A stretch of 60,000 nucleotides of DNA from Glandiceps talaboti (taxonomy: Eukaryota > Hemichordata > Enteropneusta > Spengelidae), in assembly GCF_964340395.1 (NCBI RefSeq), contig NC_135549.1:18883842-18943841 (forward strand), read 5' to 3'. Made by a program: the position numbers and the translations under genes. This document shows positions 12,588 through 25,900 of the stretch, piece after piece. Under the pieces are notes generated by a model. It was not told the DNA's origin, ran no database searches, and saw nothing but the letters and a program-made list of their open reading frames with translations. Every line of letters starts with the position of its first letter. The stretch's first letter is position 1.

Positions 12588-14255
12588 AAACGTCACAACA
12601 CGATGAATAGAGGTAAATAAGAACATCTAGCCGCTTTTACCACATCGGATTTTAATCAGATTGACTCTACCCTACTGTGAGCTGTGCTGACAATGTTGTG
12701 CCGGGTGATCATGACTGACCATATGACTGACGCCCTCAACGATGACCAAGGACTGAAATACAAAAAAAAATACAACGAGGTCAGACGTCCCTCATGCCCG
12801 GTCCTGACTTAGCGACCCCCTACGAGTTGGGGCTCATAGCCGTATCTTCTACATCTGGACGAAGATATTATCAGGATTGTACCTACCTAACCGTACCTAC
12901 CTAAGCAATTACTTTTAGGTAAGACTACAAAACTAAAGTGATGTCCGCGTCCGAGCCGGCGTGAATTTTTCCCCTGAGTCGAACTACTCCCATAGACGTG
13001 ACAATGACAGGCGAAAGTTTGTTTGACTTGTAGCGAGTTTTGAAGATTGGTTGGCTAGTTCCATGTAATATGTTTAGTTTCAAGTGCACTGTTTGAATTT
13101 GTGCTTGAGTATAAAAGTTAAAACTCCTACTGGTTGTTGCAAAGTGTTTCACAGAAAAATTCTGTTATTTTGGTAGCGTGGTTGCGAGACCACCGAATAC
13201 TACCGGAATTTCGCGCTAAAAATTACAATTAGTGTTATAGCCCAATGAATTTTTACTAAATTTTGATAAACTCCCCACTTGTTTAGAACCAAAAGTCCCC
13301 GCCCAAACTAGTAGGTTTTGAAAAGAAATTCACGGACTTCATTGAGCAGTTGTCCATCTTTTTAATTTCCCGCCCATGTGGTGTGAACAAAAGGCCATGG
13401 CGATCTTTGCTACCTTTTGATAGTGCTCCAAACTGCTACCTACTCCAACTCGCCCAATTCACCCTTTCACCTGTTTAATTAAATTTGAAATTTTATTTAT
13501 GGTATTTTCTGCAGTTACAGCAAAATTCATTGTAATTTTGACTGTGCTAAAGCCAATTCAGAAGCTTTCCTTTGTTCAGTACAAAACATTCTTTGAATAA
13601 ATTAGCACAGAGTGAATAAATTAAATACTCAGTTCCCAGTTGATGCAGCTTTCAATAGCATTTTTGCTCATTCGCTTGCCAAAAATTCATTATTATCCCC
13701 AAGTTTACCTATTACAATTATTTGCCTGTGTTTATTTACATTTTGAAACCAAATACTGGTAAATTACTAAATAAAAATATTTTCCCTTCTCAAAAAATAA
13801 TTAGTAAATTTATTCAATTCTATAAAATAGTATACCAGGTGGTCACATTTTACTTTGACTCATTATTTTGTATTTTTGGGGAATTTGGCATCCTACTGCT
13901 GCCACATCGGATAGGGAGAGTGTGAAGGAAGGTTAGGGTAGGTACAATAATATCAGGCCATGTCAATCAAGTCACTGCTGACAACCATGTACTGAATTAA
14001 TTGTCAGGTGTGATGTGAGGAGAGAAGTCAAAGTGGGTCTCACAGGAGTAGAACAGGAACAGTTGGGCAAGATATATATTGTAATACTGTTGTTGAGATG
14101 TTGATCTCATTCCCGACAATATATTGGGAGTGTGTCCATCAAGTGTTTGGGTGTTAAAGTTCTTGCTGTTGTGTAAAGTCAGTCAGTGAGATCCAAACAC
14201 TGGTATTGATTAATGCACTGCAGATTTAACACATTCTAGTCGATACATGTCAACA
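12588..14255 (+). other. Unassigned sequence, possibly containing a degenerate LTR ending at 14,255
   Basis: No protein domain is recognised. The sequence ends in CAACA at 14,255, directly abutting a 19-nt tRNA-Leu-type primer binding site, as an LTR would. I could not find the TG start or a second LTR copy. Confidence 0.3.
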
Positions 14256-14274
14256 TGGTGGCAGCGGTGGGATT
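14256..14274 (+). other. Retroelement primer binding site-like sequence (tRNA-Leu type)
   Basis: TGGTGGCAGCGGTGGGATT is the complement of a typical tRNA-Leu 3' end including CCA. It begins immediately after a CA dinucleotide. No gag or pol homology follows, so any element here is a relic. Confidence 0.45.
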
Positions 14275-14469
14275 AAGTCCTTTAAACCATTGATTCTGAG
14301 ACTAGTGTCAGCACGTAAACCATGTTTTTGAAATATTTTAACAGGGCGAAGGTCAATAGTAATAGAAGGGATGGGGGAAGGGTCATATTTTACATAACAA
14401 CCTAGGCCCGATTCCCCCCCCCCCCCATTTACTGATGGCGCCCTTAACCATGTATATCGTTGGGGTTTT

Positions 14470-14560
14470 AGGGTTGTTGTTGGCTGAGCAGTTAGCTCGT
14501 ACGCCTCTTACCTCTGCAGTCTGGGTTCGAACCCGCCAGGTGACGGCTGTGTTTGATTAA
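14470..14560 (+). mobile_element. tRNA-derived SINE head, copy 1
   Basis: An RNA polymerase III A box (TGGCTGAGCAG, 14,481-14,491) and a perfect B box (GGTTCGAACCC, 14,524-14,534) occur at tRNA-like spacing. The same head, about 85% identical over 75 bp, occurs on the minus strand near 54,085-54,165. There is no tRNA 3' acceptor pairing or anticodon-arm structure, so it is a SINE and not a tRNA gene. The tail is not delimited. Confidence 0.65.
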
Positions 14561-15267
14561 ATTTACCATGCTGTAAGTAAGGAGAGTGTCATTCAGTTTG
14601 AAATGTCTGACCCAAATCACTCTAAACTGCATATTATTCTTCATCAAGAAATAAAGGATTTAGGAATGCAAAAGCCCTACAGTTGTTGAGTATCAAGCAG
14701 TGATAATTGTATATGTCAATAATTTCTGTATATAATATAAGAATTTGTCATTGATTACTTAATATTCCACTTTTAATGTTAATCATTTAATTGTTTGTCC
14801 TTTCAGGTAAAAGGACATGGATCCACTGGTCAATGAATGAAAATCAATCAAGAAATTTCAGTAACCTGTAAGCTGATGAAGATTTGAGACAACCAAGATA
14901 AGTTAAACTAATTGTTATATTTGGATTTCTCAACCATTAAAGCTTTGCTGTTGTCAGATTGCACATACACAAAATTGATTTAAGCTCACTAGATGTTAGA
15001 ATTATCTGATGATAATGTTTATCAACTGGAGTTATGCCTGTTCAGGTCAGATACTAGTAACTTTCAAGTTTAAATATGGAAGCTGACAGCTCTTAAGTTG
15101 TACAGTATTTTTCAAATTCTCTTACAATAATTTGCTATAAAAGCACACAGTGGAACACAGGTAAATATGTCCATACAAATCTATGAAAACTAAAAACCAA
15201 TAGACAGTGTTTAAATTTCATATTTGGATATTGTTGATATGTATATATTATTCAGGTCGGTTTGCAT
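14561..15267. other. No gene recognised
   Basis: AT-rich single-copy-looking sequence; no motif or reading frame I can support. Confidence 0.5.
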
Positions 15268-16858
15268 GTTGCAACACCTGGATGGCTGCATGCAATAAAA
15301 GAATCAAAGAAATTTCCACAACATGTGGTAGATTCACCCATCCTCTGTGCTTTGCATTTTGACCGATAGCTTTTACCTTTCCTTGCAAAATCGAATTCAT
15401 TGAGAATAAATGAACATGCAATTGGCTAGAAAGGCACAGTGAAATGAATATGAATTTCACCAGTCATGTAGCATATTATTTTGAGTGTGTCAGATGAAAG
15501 TTAATGACGTGAACATAGAGACAGATATACATTGGATGTAGGGCATTATTGGGACAATACTTTGATAGTTGCCATAGAAGACATATCGGAATAAGAAGAC
15601 ACATGACCAACTCTTTCACACTGAATCGTGCACAGCACTTGTAAAACCTTCCACAACTTCACTAGTATGGTATGGTATGGTCAAACCCTCAGTTTTTATG
15701 GCACAGCCTGAATGACAACATGTATTATTTAATGCATCAGATATTGATCACATTGGGTAAACCTTTTTTGATGCAAGTGTACAGGAGAACCAAACATCAT
15801 GAAGTCCAGTAAGAAATTGTAATACATTCTGTTTTATTAATAAGTTCTGGCAGACCAATAGTTTATATAAACACATCACCCTCTGGTGTGTATTGGTGGT
15901 TGGTTGATGAGTTGTTTATTTCGTTTATTAGTTAGATTTGTCATCATTTGGTTGGTTGGTTTGTCGGTTATTTGGTTGGTTGGTGGTTGGTTGGTTGGTT
16001 GATATTTTTTTTTATCTTGATTGGTTTGTGTTGTCTGCGTTAGTTGGTTGTCTGTTGTTTAAGTTATTTATTATCTTGTTTATAGTTGTTTGGTAAGTTG
16101 GTTGGTCCTTTGAGTTTGTTGGTTGGTTTGTTGGTTAGTCGGTTAGTTGGTTTGCTTGTCAAGTTCATTTATTTGTTGGTTGGTTTTGTGGGTCACAAAT
16201 ATTGTTGTACATCAATGATGCATTGAATTGGATTAGAGGGTGCTGTGACTATATACACCATGGGTTGGTCAAAACTCACCGATAACACACAATGTACAAT
16301 TGTATTTTTTGGCCTCTGTGATGTGTGGTCTTTTTGTTCACTTCTACCATCTTCAGTGAAAAAAATGTTTATTCAAACTGATCGAAATCTAATGCCTTTG
16401 ATATCCAGATATGTTGTCAATCAGGCGAGGCCATACAAATTGAATGGGTAACGATACTGGTGACGTTATAGAAGAGTTAAATGAGCTGATGTGCCCGATT
16501 CAGTGTGAAAGAGTTTGTCACATTGCCATCTCTTTCCAATATGTCGTCAATGCCAACTGTCACTGTATTGAAACAATAATGTCATATTTCCTATATATAT
16601 CTGTCTCAATGTTGATGGCATGAATTTTCATCTGACACACCCAAGATAACAGGCTCCATGATCGGTGAAATTCATATTTATTTCACTGTATCTTTTAATG
16701 CCAATTTCATGTTTATTTTTTGTCAATGCAATTAGATTTTACATCGAAAAGTGAAAAGTATTGGTCACAATGCAAAGGATGGAGTATGGATATATCTGCA
16801 ACATTTTGTAGCGATTTCCTTGTTTCATTTAGCAATTCAGTCATCCATGTGTTGCTCC
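15268..16858. repeat. Large imperfect inverted repeat (~370-bp arms, ~850-bp spacer)
   Basis: 15,268-15,636 matches the reverse complement of about 16,485-16,858 at roughly 70-75% identity. Long shared words include TTTCACACTGAATCG, GTGTGTCAGATGAAA and AATATGAATTTCACC. The spacer contains a degenerate (GGTT)n stretch (about 15,890-16,180). Reading the left arm on the minus strand and the right arm on the plus strand in matching frames gives a similar peptide pattern (KVK-IG-NAK----W--L-H-V-ISL), so the arms may be diverged copies of an old coding exon. I do not recognise the protein. Confidence 0.65.
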
Positions 16859-18988
16859 ATGTGAAGTGAAACAAGTATTTCATTAACTGTTTCCCATAGT
16901 CCAGCCACAGTTAATGATCAATCTCAAAGTATTAATCATAATTTGCATACTGCTCTGCAGACTATTGGTTTTTTATTCACCAATCACTGTGACATTCTTT
17001 GTTCATGAGTTGCAAAATGATGTCTGCAAGGTGAGTTGATTTCACTCTCTGTCCAGCTTTCATTCACAAGATCTCTATTATGTTCATCAGTTATAAACTA
17101 ACGTCCAAGACAGAATGATAATCTGGAGATAATCAATGTATTGATTAGAATCAATTTTTTGTTTTAGCATGACCATGACATGGCTTACCTGTAAGTCTCT
17201 CTCTTTCTACTCGGATAACTCAACAAAATCAGAATGTGCAATAGACACCTGCCAGGATTCAAATATGCTGCAAACTATATGAAAAGGTATTTAGAGCTGA
17301 TCATTGTCTAGTTTTTTCGTGATCAACACACATTATTTCTATTAGAAACATCTGTTATGCTCTCTACCACAGTTGATTTAGATTATTGTCAGATAGTAAA
17401 TAAAATAAAATAAAATGAGCTGTCAATGACCAACCAGCCATCAAAATAAAAATGCATACATGAGGTTGCCATTACCTTTTTGTCATGCATCCTCAATGGC
17501 ACACAGCTGCCAAAATTGGTGTTTACTGCCCTTCTGCTCATGAAATGTCTTGAACACATTATTTTTGCATTCACTGATATATAGCCTAGGTGTTAATGAT
17601 TGTTGAATTGTAGGCATCAGCATCCCACTGACCAGAGAGGCACCTCAATTGTGAACTACATGTATGCCCAATATTAGCTACAGTTGCTGCAGAAATACAA
17701 TCATAGACTTGGATCCATCATCAAGAACACGTCACAGACCACAGCAGAGTAAATATTTTACAGGAAGGAGTCAAGACTACAATGCACCATTATATCAAGA
17801 ACACTTGTCGCAATCCACCACAGTATTAATGTTGTACAGGAACAGGAAGAAGTATACAGTTACTATCAGGGTTGGTCAGCTTGTCATGGTAAGACTTAAT
17901 AGTTTGTAACATCTCCAAGTCATTTGGAAGAACTATGCAGCATTTGCGCCAACAACGACATGTATTAAACGAGTTACCTATAGCATAGAGGTGGTCTTTA
18001 TGAGAAACAGAAGTTGTAAAATGAACAAGACTATTGCTCACATTATCAACTGTCATGTGAAGCATGTATTTATTATTTGTCAACAAATCCAAAACCCATT
18101 CACGATTGTTTTGTCAAATATCAAATACAATATCAACAATAATTAGTAAACAATTCAGCCATTGAAAGGAATAGTTAAACTGTTTTCATTGACATGTAGA
18201 GTGTATTTGACAAAAAGAAGAATGAAAACTGATTACAGCTCCTGGGTTTGAATATTTGAGATCTCTTTTAAAAGCCATACTAGCTAGAAGATTTGATGGG
18301 TTACCTGGTATATGATGCTATGGGAAACATGGGTGTTGAGGAATTATTGATTGTAAATTCTGAGAAATTTTATAAATTTTGAAGATTACTGTATCCTTAA
18401 ACAAGAACAATCTGTCTCTAGATTATTCTTGGGGTTATTTAGCAAAGCCCTAATCCCCTGCTATGGCCACTGTCTTTTACATTGAATTGACCTGAAGATG
18501 AGGAACCTGCATACACTCATAAAGTTGTGTGGTGCATACATGTGTCTGTGTTTGTGAATAACTTAAAGCTTGAAATCACTGGACCTACTGCTAAAGTTGA
18601 TGCTTTTGTTTAGGTGTTACTAGGGTGTCAACTTTGGGGAACTTGTTAAAGACAAAGTGACTGTACCATAGATGTTGATAAGGTAACAGAACAACTTAAA
18701 GTTAACCCTAGACACAGCTTAGTTGGAATGTCTGGTACTACTAGACTGATAATCCATTTGGTATAATAAAGATGAAAACGTGTTCAGTGAAGGATGAGTG
18801 CAAATTTAGTGGAAAAATGTGAAACTTGCACCCTAAAATGGCTGACGAGATTTGTGTATTTATTGGGGTGTCCAACAAGACTTAAAGTGCACATTAATGG
18901 CTATATTACAAAATGGGGACAAGGGAAACATAACCACCACACTCCTAGCAATATGTTAACTAATTGATGTTGGAGTCAAAAGAAGCGA
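16859..18988. other. No gene recognised
   Basis: Only short reading frames (at most 88 codons) without recognisable domains. No RNA gene or clear repeat structure was found. Confidence 0.5.
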
Positions 18989-19245
18989 GATTAATAGGGA
19001 ACTTGCAAACCCGCCATGTTGAATGTTGCATCATGGGGAATGGGATAATAAATGCTAAATGAATTAGTATTGTAAACAGTACTGTTACATTGTTTGTAAC
19101 CACAAATAATCAATTCATAGTCACCCTGACCTTTATGGAAGGTTTATTTTATTGGTAGCTCCAGATTAGGTATTACGATAACCACACATAATCCCACAGG
19201 CCTTTGCATCTGAGCATGCTCAGTCTGGATTGCAAGTGCGCTGTT
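18989..19245 (+). repeat. Dispersed repeat, copy 1 (~250 bp)
   Basis: Matches 35,805-36,055 in direct orientation at about 80% identity, sharing AATAGGGAACTTG, CCATGTTGAATGTTGCATCA and TAGGTATTACGATAACCACA. No terminal repeats or pol III boxes are evident. It probably belongs to an unclassified interspersed repeat. Confidence 0.7.
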
Positions 19246-19930
19246 TAGTATTATTCTAAGGTATGTAAACCCCAGCAACAATAATAATGATATAGCACAT
19301 GCAACTTTAAACTCTGCTATTATATCAACTGACATATAAAATTAATTCCAGGCCAGCAATTGTGATACAATGTTACAGTGTACTTAATTAGTGCCATCTT
19401 GTTATGTTCTAAAACTAAAAAAATGTCTTCTCACTTGTTCGATTATGGAGAATACTTGCTGAGCATTTGCACATAAAATTTGAATTAGAATTACTAGTCA
19501 TAATTATCAAGAATTTGAAATTCATTATTATCATACCATTACAATTGAAGAATACCTAACCCATACAAATCTTCAGTGTATTTATTTGGTACACTCTGTT
19601 GTTCAGTCTCTTTGCATATGCTTTGGTCACCTGTAGTCTAGGCACCTAACCCTAACCCTAACCCTTCACCATTAACCAAACTAGCAAATTAACCATAATG
19701 TTAATCATATCTGTAAAGACTAACACAAACCATCTTTGAGTGATTGATAAGCTTACGCAAAGAGAAAACACAACTTGTTCTTCCATTTTTAATATAATGA
19801 TGATTTTTGGGATATAATTAATGCTGGTATACGTTTTGTATCATGTTATTTTTAATTGTACCGAAAGCTTTGATATAGACTAGAATCCATATGGGTACCA
19901 GAATTGTTATACCACCTCTATACATCTTTT
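19246..19930. other. Gene-free flank of the minisatellite with a short interstitial telomere-like tract
   Basis: About three tandem CCCTAA units sit at about 19,647-19,664. No gene is seen. The sequence becomes the 27-bp array at about 19,931. Confidence 0.6.
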
Positions 19931-22900
19931 ATTGGGGACAGTTACACTTTACTTTTCTGAGGAAATACTTGTACTACTTTCAAGAGTTACACTTTACTTT
20001 GATTGGGGAACAGTTACACTTTACTTTGTTTGGGGAACAGTTGCACTTTACTCTGATTAAGGAACAGTTACACTTTACTTTGATTAAGGACCAGTTACAC
20101 TTTATTTTGATTGAGGAACAGTTACACTTTACTTTGTTTGGGGAACAGTTACGCTTTACTTTGATTGAGAATAGTTGCACTTTACTTTGATTGGGGAACA
20201 TTTACACTTTACTTTGATTGAAGAACAGTTACACTTTACTTTGATTGAGGAACAGTTACACTTTACTTTGATTGGGGAACAGTTACACTTTACTTTGTTT
20301 GGGGAACAGTTACACTTTACTCTGATTAAGGAACAGTTATACTTTATTTTCATTAAGGAACAATTACAATTTACTTTGGTTGGGGAATAGATACACTTTA
20401 CTTTATTTAAGGAACAGTTACACTTTATTTTGATTGAGGAACAGTTACACTTTGATTGAGGATCAGTTACACTTCGATTGGGAAACAGTTACCCTTTACT
20501 TTGATTGAGGAACAGTTACACTTTACCTTGATTGGGGAACAGCTACACTTTAACTTTGATTGGCGAACAGTTACACTTTGGTTGAGGAACAGTTACACTT
20601 TACTTTTGATTGGCGAACAGTTACACTTTAATACTTTGATTGAGGAACAGTTACACTTTACTTTGATTGAGGAACAGTTGCACTTTACTTATATTGGGGA
20701 AGTTACACTTTTACTGTGGTTGAGGAACAGTTGCACTTTTCTTTTCTTTGATTTGGGAACAGTTACACTTTACTTTGATTGGTAAACAGTTACACTTTAC
20801 TTTGATTGGGGAATAGTTACACTTTACTTTGATTGAGGAACAGTTACTTTCGTTTGATTTGGGAACAGTTACACTTTACTTTGATTGGGGAACAGTTACA
20901 CTTTACTTTAATTGGGGAACAGTTACACTTTACTTTGATTGGGGAACAGTTACACTTTACTTTGATTGAGGAACAGTTACACTTTACTTTGATTGGGGAA
21001 CAGCTACACTTTACTTTGATTGAGAATAGTTGCACTTTACTTTGGGGAACATTTACACTTTACTTTTATTGAGGAACAGTTACACTTTACTTTGATTGGG
21101 GAACAGTTACACTTTACTTTGCTTAGGGAACAGTTACACTTTACTTTGATTGAGGAACAGTTTCACTTTACTTTGGGGAACAGCTACACTTTTACTTTGA
21201 TTGGCGAACAGTTACACTTTACTTTGGTTGAGGAACAGTTACACTGTACTTTGATTCGAGAACAGTTACACTTTTGCTTTGAATGGGAACAGTTACACTT
21301 TACTTTGATTAGGAAACAGCTACACTTTACTTTGGTTGAGGAACAGTTACACTTTACTTTGGTTGAAGAACAGTTGCACTTGACTTTGATTGAGGAACAG
21401 TTACACTTTGCTTTGATTGGGGACCATTTACAATTTACTTTGATTGAGGAACAGTTACACTTTACTTTAATTGAGGAAGAGTTGCACCTTACTTTGATTG
21501 AGGAACAGTTACACTTTGCTTTGATTAAGGAACAGTTACACTTTGCTTTGATTAAGGAACAGTTACACTTTACTTTGATTGAGGAACAGTTGCACTTTAC
21601 TCTGATTAAGGAACAGTTACACTTTACTTTGATTAAGGACCAGTTACACTTTACTTTGATTGGGGAACAGTTACGCTTTACTTTGATTGAGAATAGTTGC
21701 ACTTTACTTTGATTGGGGAACAGTTACACTTTGTTTGGGGAACAGTTACACTTTACTCTGATTAAGGAACAGTTATACTTTATTTTCATTAAGGAACAAT
21801 TACAATTTACTTTGGTTGGGGAATAGATATACTTTACATTATTTAAGGAACAGTTACACTTTACTTTGATTGAGCAACAGTTACACTTTATTTTGATTGA
21901 GGAACAGTTACACTTTTCTTTATTTGGGGAACAGTTACACTTTACTTTGATTGAGGAAATACTTGTACTACTTTCATGAGGCGAGGGTCAATAACTATAC
22001 AACTACATGTTTATTTTTATAAGGAGATGACTACATTTTACTTTGATTGGGGAACAGTTACACTTTACTTTGATTGGGGAACAGTTACACTTTACTTTGA
22101 TTGAGGAAGAGTTACACTTTACTTTCATTGGGAATAGATACACTTTACTTTGAATGGGAACAGTTACACTTTACTTTGCTTAAGGAACAGTTACACTTTA
22201 CTTTGATTGGAGAACAGTTACACTTTTACTTTGATTGTGGAATAGATACACTTTAGTTTGATAGGGAGACATTTACAATTTACTTTGATTGAGGAACAGT
22301 TATACTTTACTTTGATAGGGGAACAGTTATACTTTACTTTGGTTGAGGAATGGGTACAGTTTTACTTTAATTAAGGAACAGTTACACTTTGATTGAGGAA
22401 CAGTTACACTTCGATTGGGAAAGAGTTACACTTTACTTTGATTGGGGAACAGTTACACTTTACTTTGTTTGGGGAACAGTTGCACTTTACTCTGATTAAG
22501 GAACAGTTACACTTTACTTTGATTAAGGACCAGTTACACTTTATTTTGATTGAGGAACAGTTACACTTTACTTTGTTTGGGGAACAGTTACGCTTTACTT
22601 TGATTGAGAATAGTTGCACTTTACTTTGATTGGGGAACATTTACACTTTACTTTGATTGAAGAACAGTTACACTTTACTTTGATTGAGGAACAGTTACAC
22701 TTTACTTTGATTGGGGAACAGTTACACTTTACTTTGTTTGGGGAACAGTTACACTTTACTCTGATTAAGGAACAGTTATACTTTATTTTCATTAAGGAAC
22801 AATTACAATTTACTTTGGTTGGGGAATAGATACACTTTACTTTATTTAAGGAACAGTTACACTTTACTTTGTTTAAGGAACAGTTACACTTTATTTTGAT

Positions 22901-25900
22901 TGAGGAACAGTTACACATTGATTGAGGATCAGTTACACTTCGATTGGGAAACAGTTACCCTTTACTTTGATTGAGGAACAGTTACACTTTACCTTGATTG
23001 GGGAACAGCTACACTTTAACTTTGATTGGCGAACAGTTACACTTTGGTTGAGGAACAGTTACACTTTACTTTTGATTGGCGAACAGTTACACTTTAATAC
23101 TTTGATTGAGGAACAGTTACACTTTACTTTGATTGAGGAACAGTTGCACTTTACTTATATTGGGGAAGTTACACTTTTACTGTGGTTGAGGAACAGTTGC
23201 ACTTTTCTTTTCTTTGATTTGGGAACAGTTACACTTTACTTTGATTGGTAAACAGTTACACTTTACTTTGATTGGGGAATAGTTACACTTTACTTTGATT
23301 GAGGAACAGTTACTTTCGTTTGATTTGGGAACAGTTACACTTTACTTTGATTGGGGAACAGTTACACTTTACTTTAATTGGGGAACAGTTACACTTTACT
23401 TTGATTGGGGAACAGTTACACTTTACTTTGATTGAGGAACAGTTACACTTTACTTTGATTGGGGAACAGCTACACTTTACTTTGATTGAGAATAGTTGCA
23501 CTTTACTTTGGGGAACATTTACACTTTACTTTTATTGAGGAACAGTTACACTTTACTTTGATTGGGGAACAGTTACACTTTACTTTGTTTAGGGAACAGT
23601 TACACTTTACTTTGATTGAGGAACAGTTTCACTTTACTTTGGGGAACAGCTACACTTTTACTTTGATTGGCGAACAGTTACACTTTACTTTGGTTGAGGA
23701 ACAGTTACACTGTACTTTGATTCGAGAACAGTTACACTTTTGCTTTGAATGGGAACAGTTACACTTTACTTTGATTAGGAAACAGCTACACTTTACTTTG
23801 GTTGAGGAACAGTTACACTTTACTTTGGTTGAAGAACAGTTGCACTTGACTTTGATTGAGGAACAGTTACACTTTGCTTTGATTGGGGACCATTTACAAT
23901 TTACTTTGATTGAGGAACAGTTACACTTTACTTTAATTGAGGAAGAGTTGCACCTTACTTTGATTGAGGAACAGTTACACTTTGCTTTGATTAAGGAACA
24001 GTTACACTTTGCTTTGATTAAGGAACAGTTACACTTTACTTTGATTGAGGAACAGTTGCACTTTACTCTGATTAAGGAACAGTTACACTTTACTTTGATT
24101 AAGGACCAGTTACACTTTACTTTGATTGGGGAACAGTTACACTTTACTTTGTTTGGGGAACAGTTACGCTTTACTTTGATTGAGAATAGTTGCACTTTAC
24201 TTTGATTGGGGAACAGTTACACTTTGTTTGGGGAACAGTTACACTTTACTCTGATTAAGGAACAGTTATACTTTATTTTCATTAAGGAACAATTACAATT
24301 TACTTTGGTTGGGGAATAGATACACTTTACTTTATTTAAGGACCAGTTACACTTTACTTTGATTGAGCAACAGTTACACTTTATTTTGATTGAGGAACAG
24401 TTACACTTTTCTTTATTTGGGGAACAGTTACACTTTACTTTGATTGAGGAACCGTTACACTTTACTTTGATTGGGGAACAGTTACACTTTTCTTTGTTTG
24501 GGGAACAGTTACACTTTACCTTGATTGAGGAACAATTACACTTTACTTTGATTGAGGAACAGTTACACTTTGATTGAGGAACAGTTACACTTCGATTGGG
24601 AAACAGTTACACTTTACTTTGAGGAACAGTTACACTTTTCTTTATTTGGGGAACAGTTACACTTTACTTTGATTGAGGAACAGTTACACTTTACTTTGAT
24701 TGTGGAACAGTTACACTTTTCTTTGTTTGGGGAACAGTTACACTTTACCTTGATTGAGGAACAGTTACACTTTACTTTGATTGAGGAACAGTTACACTTT
24801 GATTGAGGAACAGTTACACTTCGATTGGGAAACAGTTACACTTTACTTTGATTGAGGAACAGTTACACTTTTCTTTGATTGAGGAACAGTTACACTTTAC
24901 TTTCATTGGGAATAGATACACTTTACTTTGAATGGGAACAGTTACACTTTACCTTGATTGAGGAACAGTTACACTTTACCTTGATTGAGGAACAGTTACA
25001 CTTTACTTTATGGAACAGTTGCACTTACTTTGATTCGAGAACAGTTACACTTTTACTTTGAATGGGAACAGTTACACTTTACTTTGATGAGGAAACAGCT
25101 GTACTTTACTTTGGTTGAGGAACAGTTACACTTTACTTTGATTAGGAAACAGCTACACTTTACTTTGGTTGAGGAACAGTTACACTTTACTTTGATTAAG
25201 GAGGAGTTACACTTTACTTTGGTTGAAGAACAGTTGCACTTGACTTTGATTGAGGAACAGTTACACTTTGCTTTGATTGGGGACCATTTACAATTTACTT
25301 TGATTGAGGAACAGTTACACTTTACTTTAATTGAGGAAGAGTTGCACCTTACTTTGATTGAGGAACAGTTACACTTTACTTTGATTAAGAATAGTTGCAC
25401 TTTACTTTGATTGGGGAACAGTTACGCTTTACTTTGATTGAGAATAGTTGCACTTTACTTTGATTGGGGAATATTTACACTTTACTTTGATTGAAGAACA
25501 GTTACACTTTACTTTGATTGAGGAACAGTTACACTTTACCTTTATTGGGGAACAGTTACACTTTACTTTGTTTGGGGAACAGTTACACTTTACTCTGATT
25601 AAGGAACAGTTACACTTTACTTTGATTAAGGAACAGTTACACTTTACTTTGTTTGGGGAACAGTTACGCTTTACTTTGATTGAGAATATTTGCACTTTAC
25701 TTTGATTGGGAACATTTACACTTTACTTTGATTGAAGAACAGTTACACTTTACTTTGATTGAGGAACAGTTACACTTTACTTTGTTTGGGGAACAGTTAC
25801 GCTTTACTTTGTTTGGGGAACAGTTACACTTTGCTCTGATTAAGGAACAGTTATACTTTAATTTCATTAAGGAACAATTACAATTTACTTTGGTTGGGGA

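Noticed and set aside
14470-14560. tRNA gene
   Set aside because: A and B boxes are present but no cloverleaf or acceptor stem forms, and a diverged second copy exists, so a SINE is the better reading.
17664-17909. 81-codon plus-strand frame, and the antisense 88-codon frame nearby
   Set aside because: No recognisable domain, splice context or similarity to anything in the window; consistent with chance in this length of sequence.
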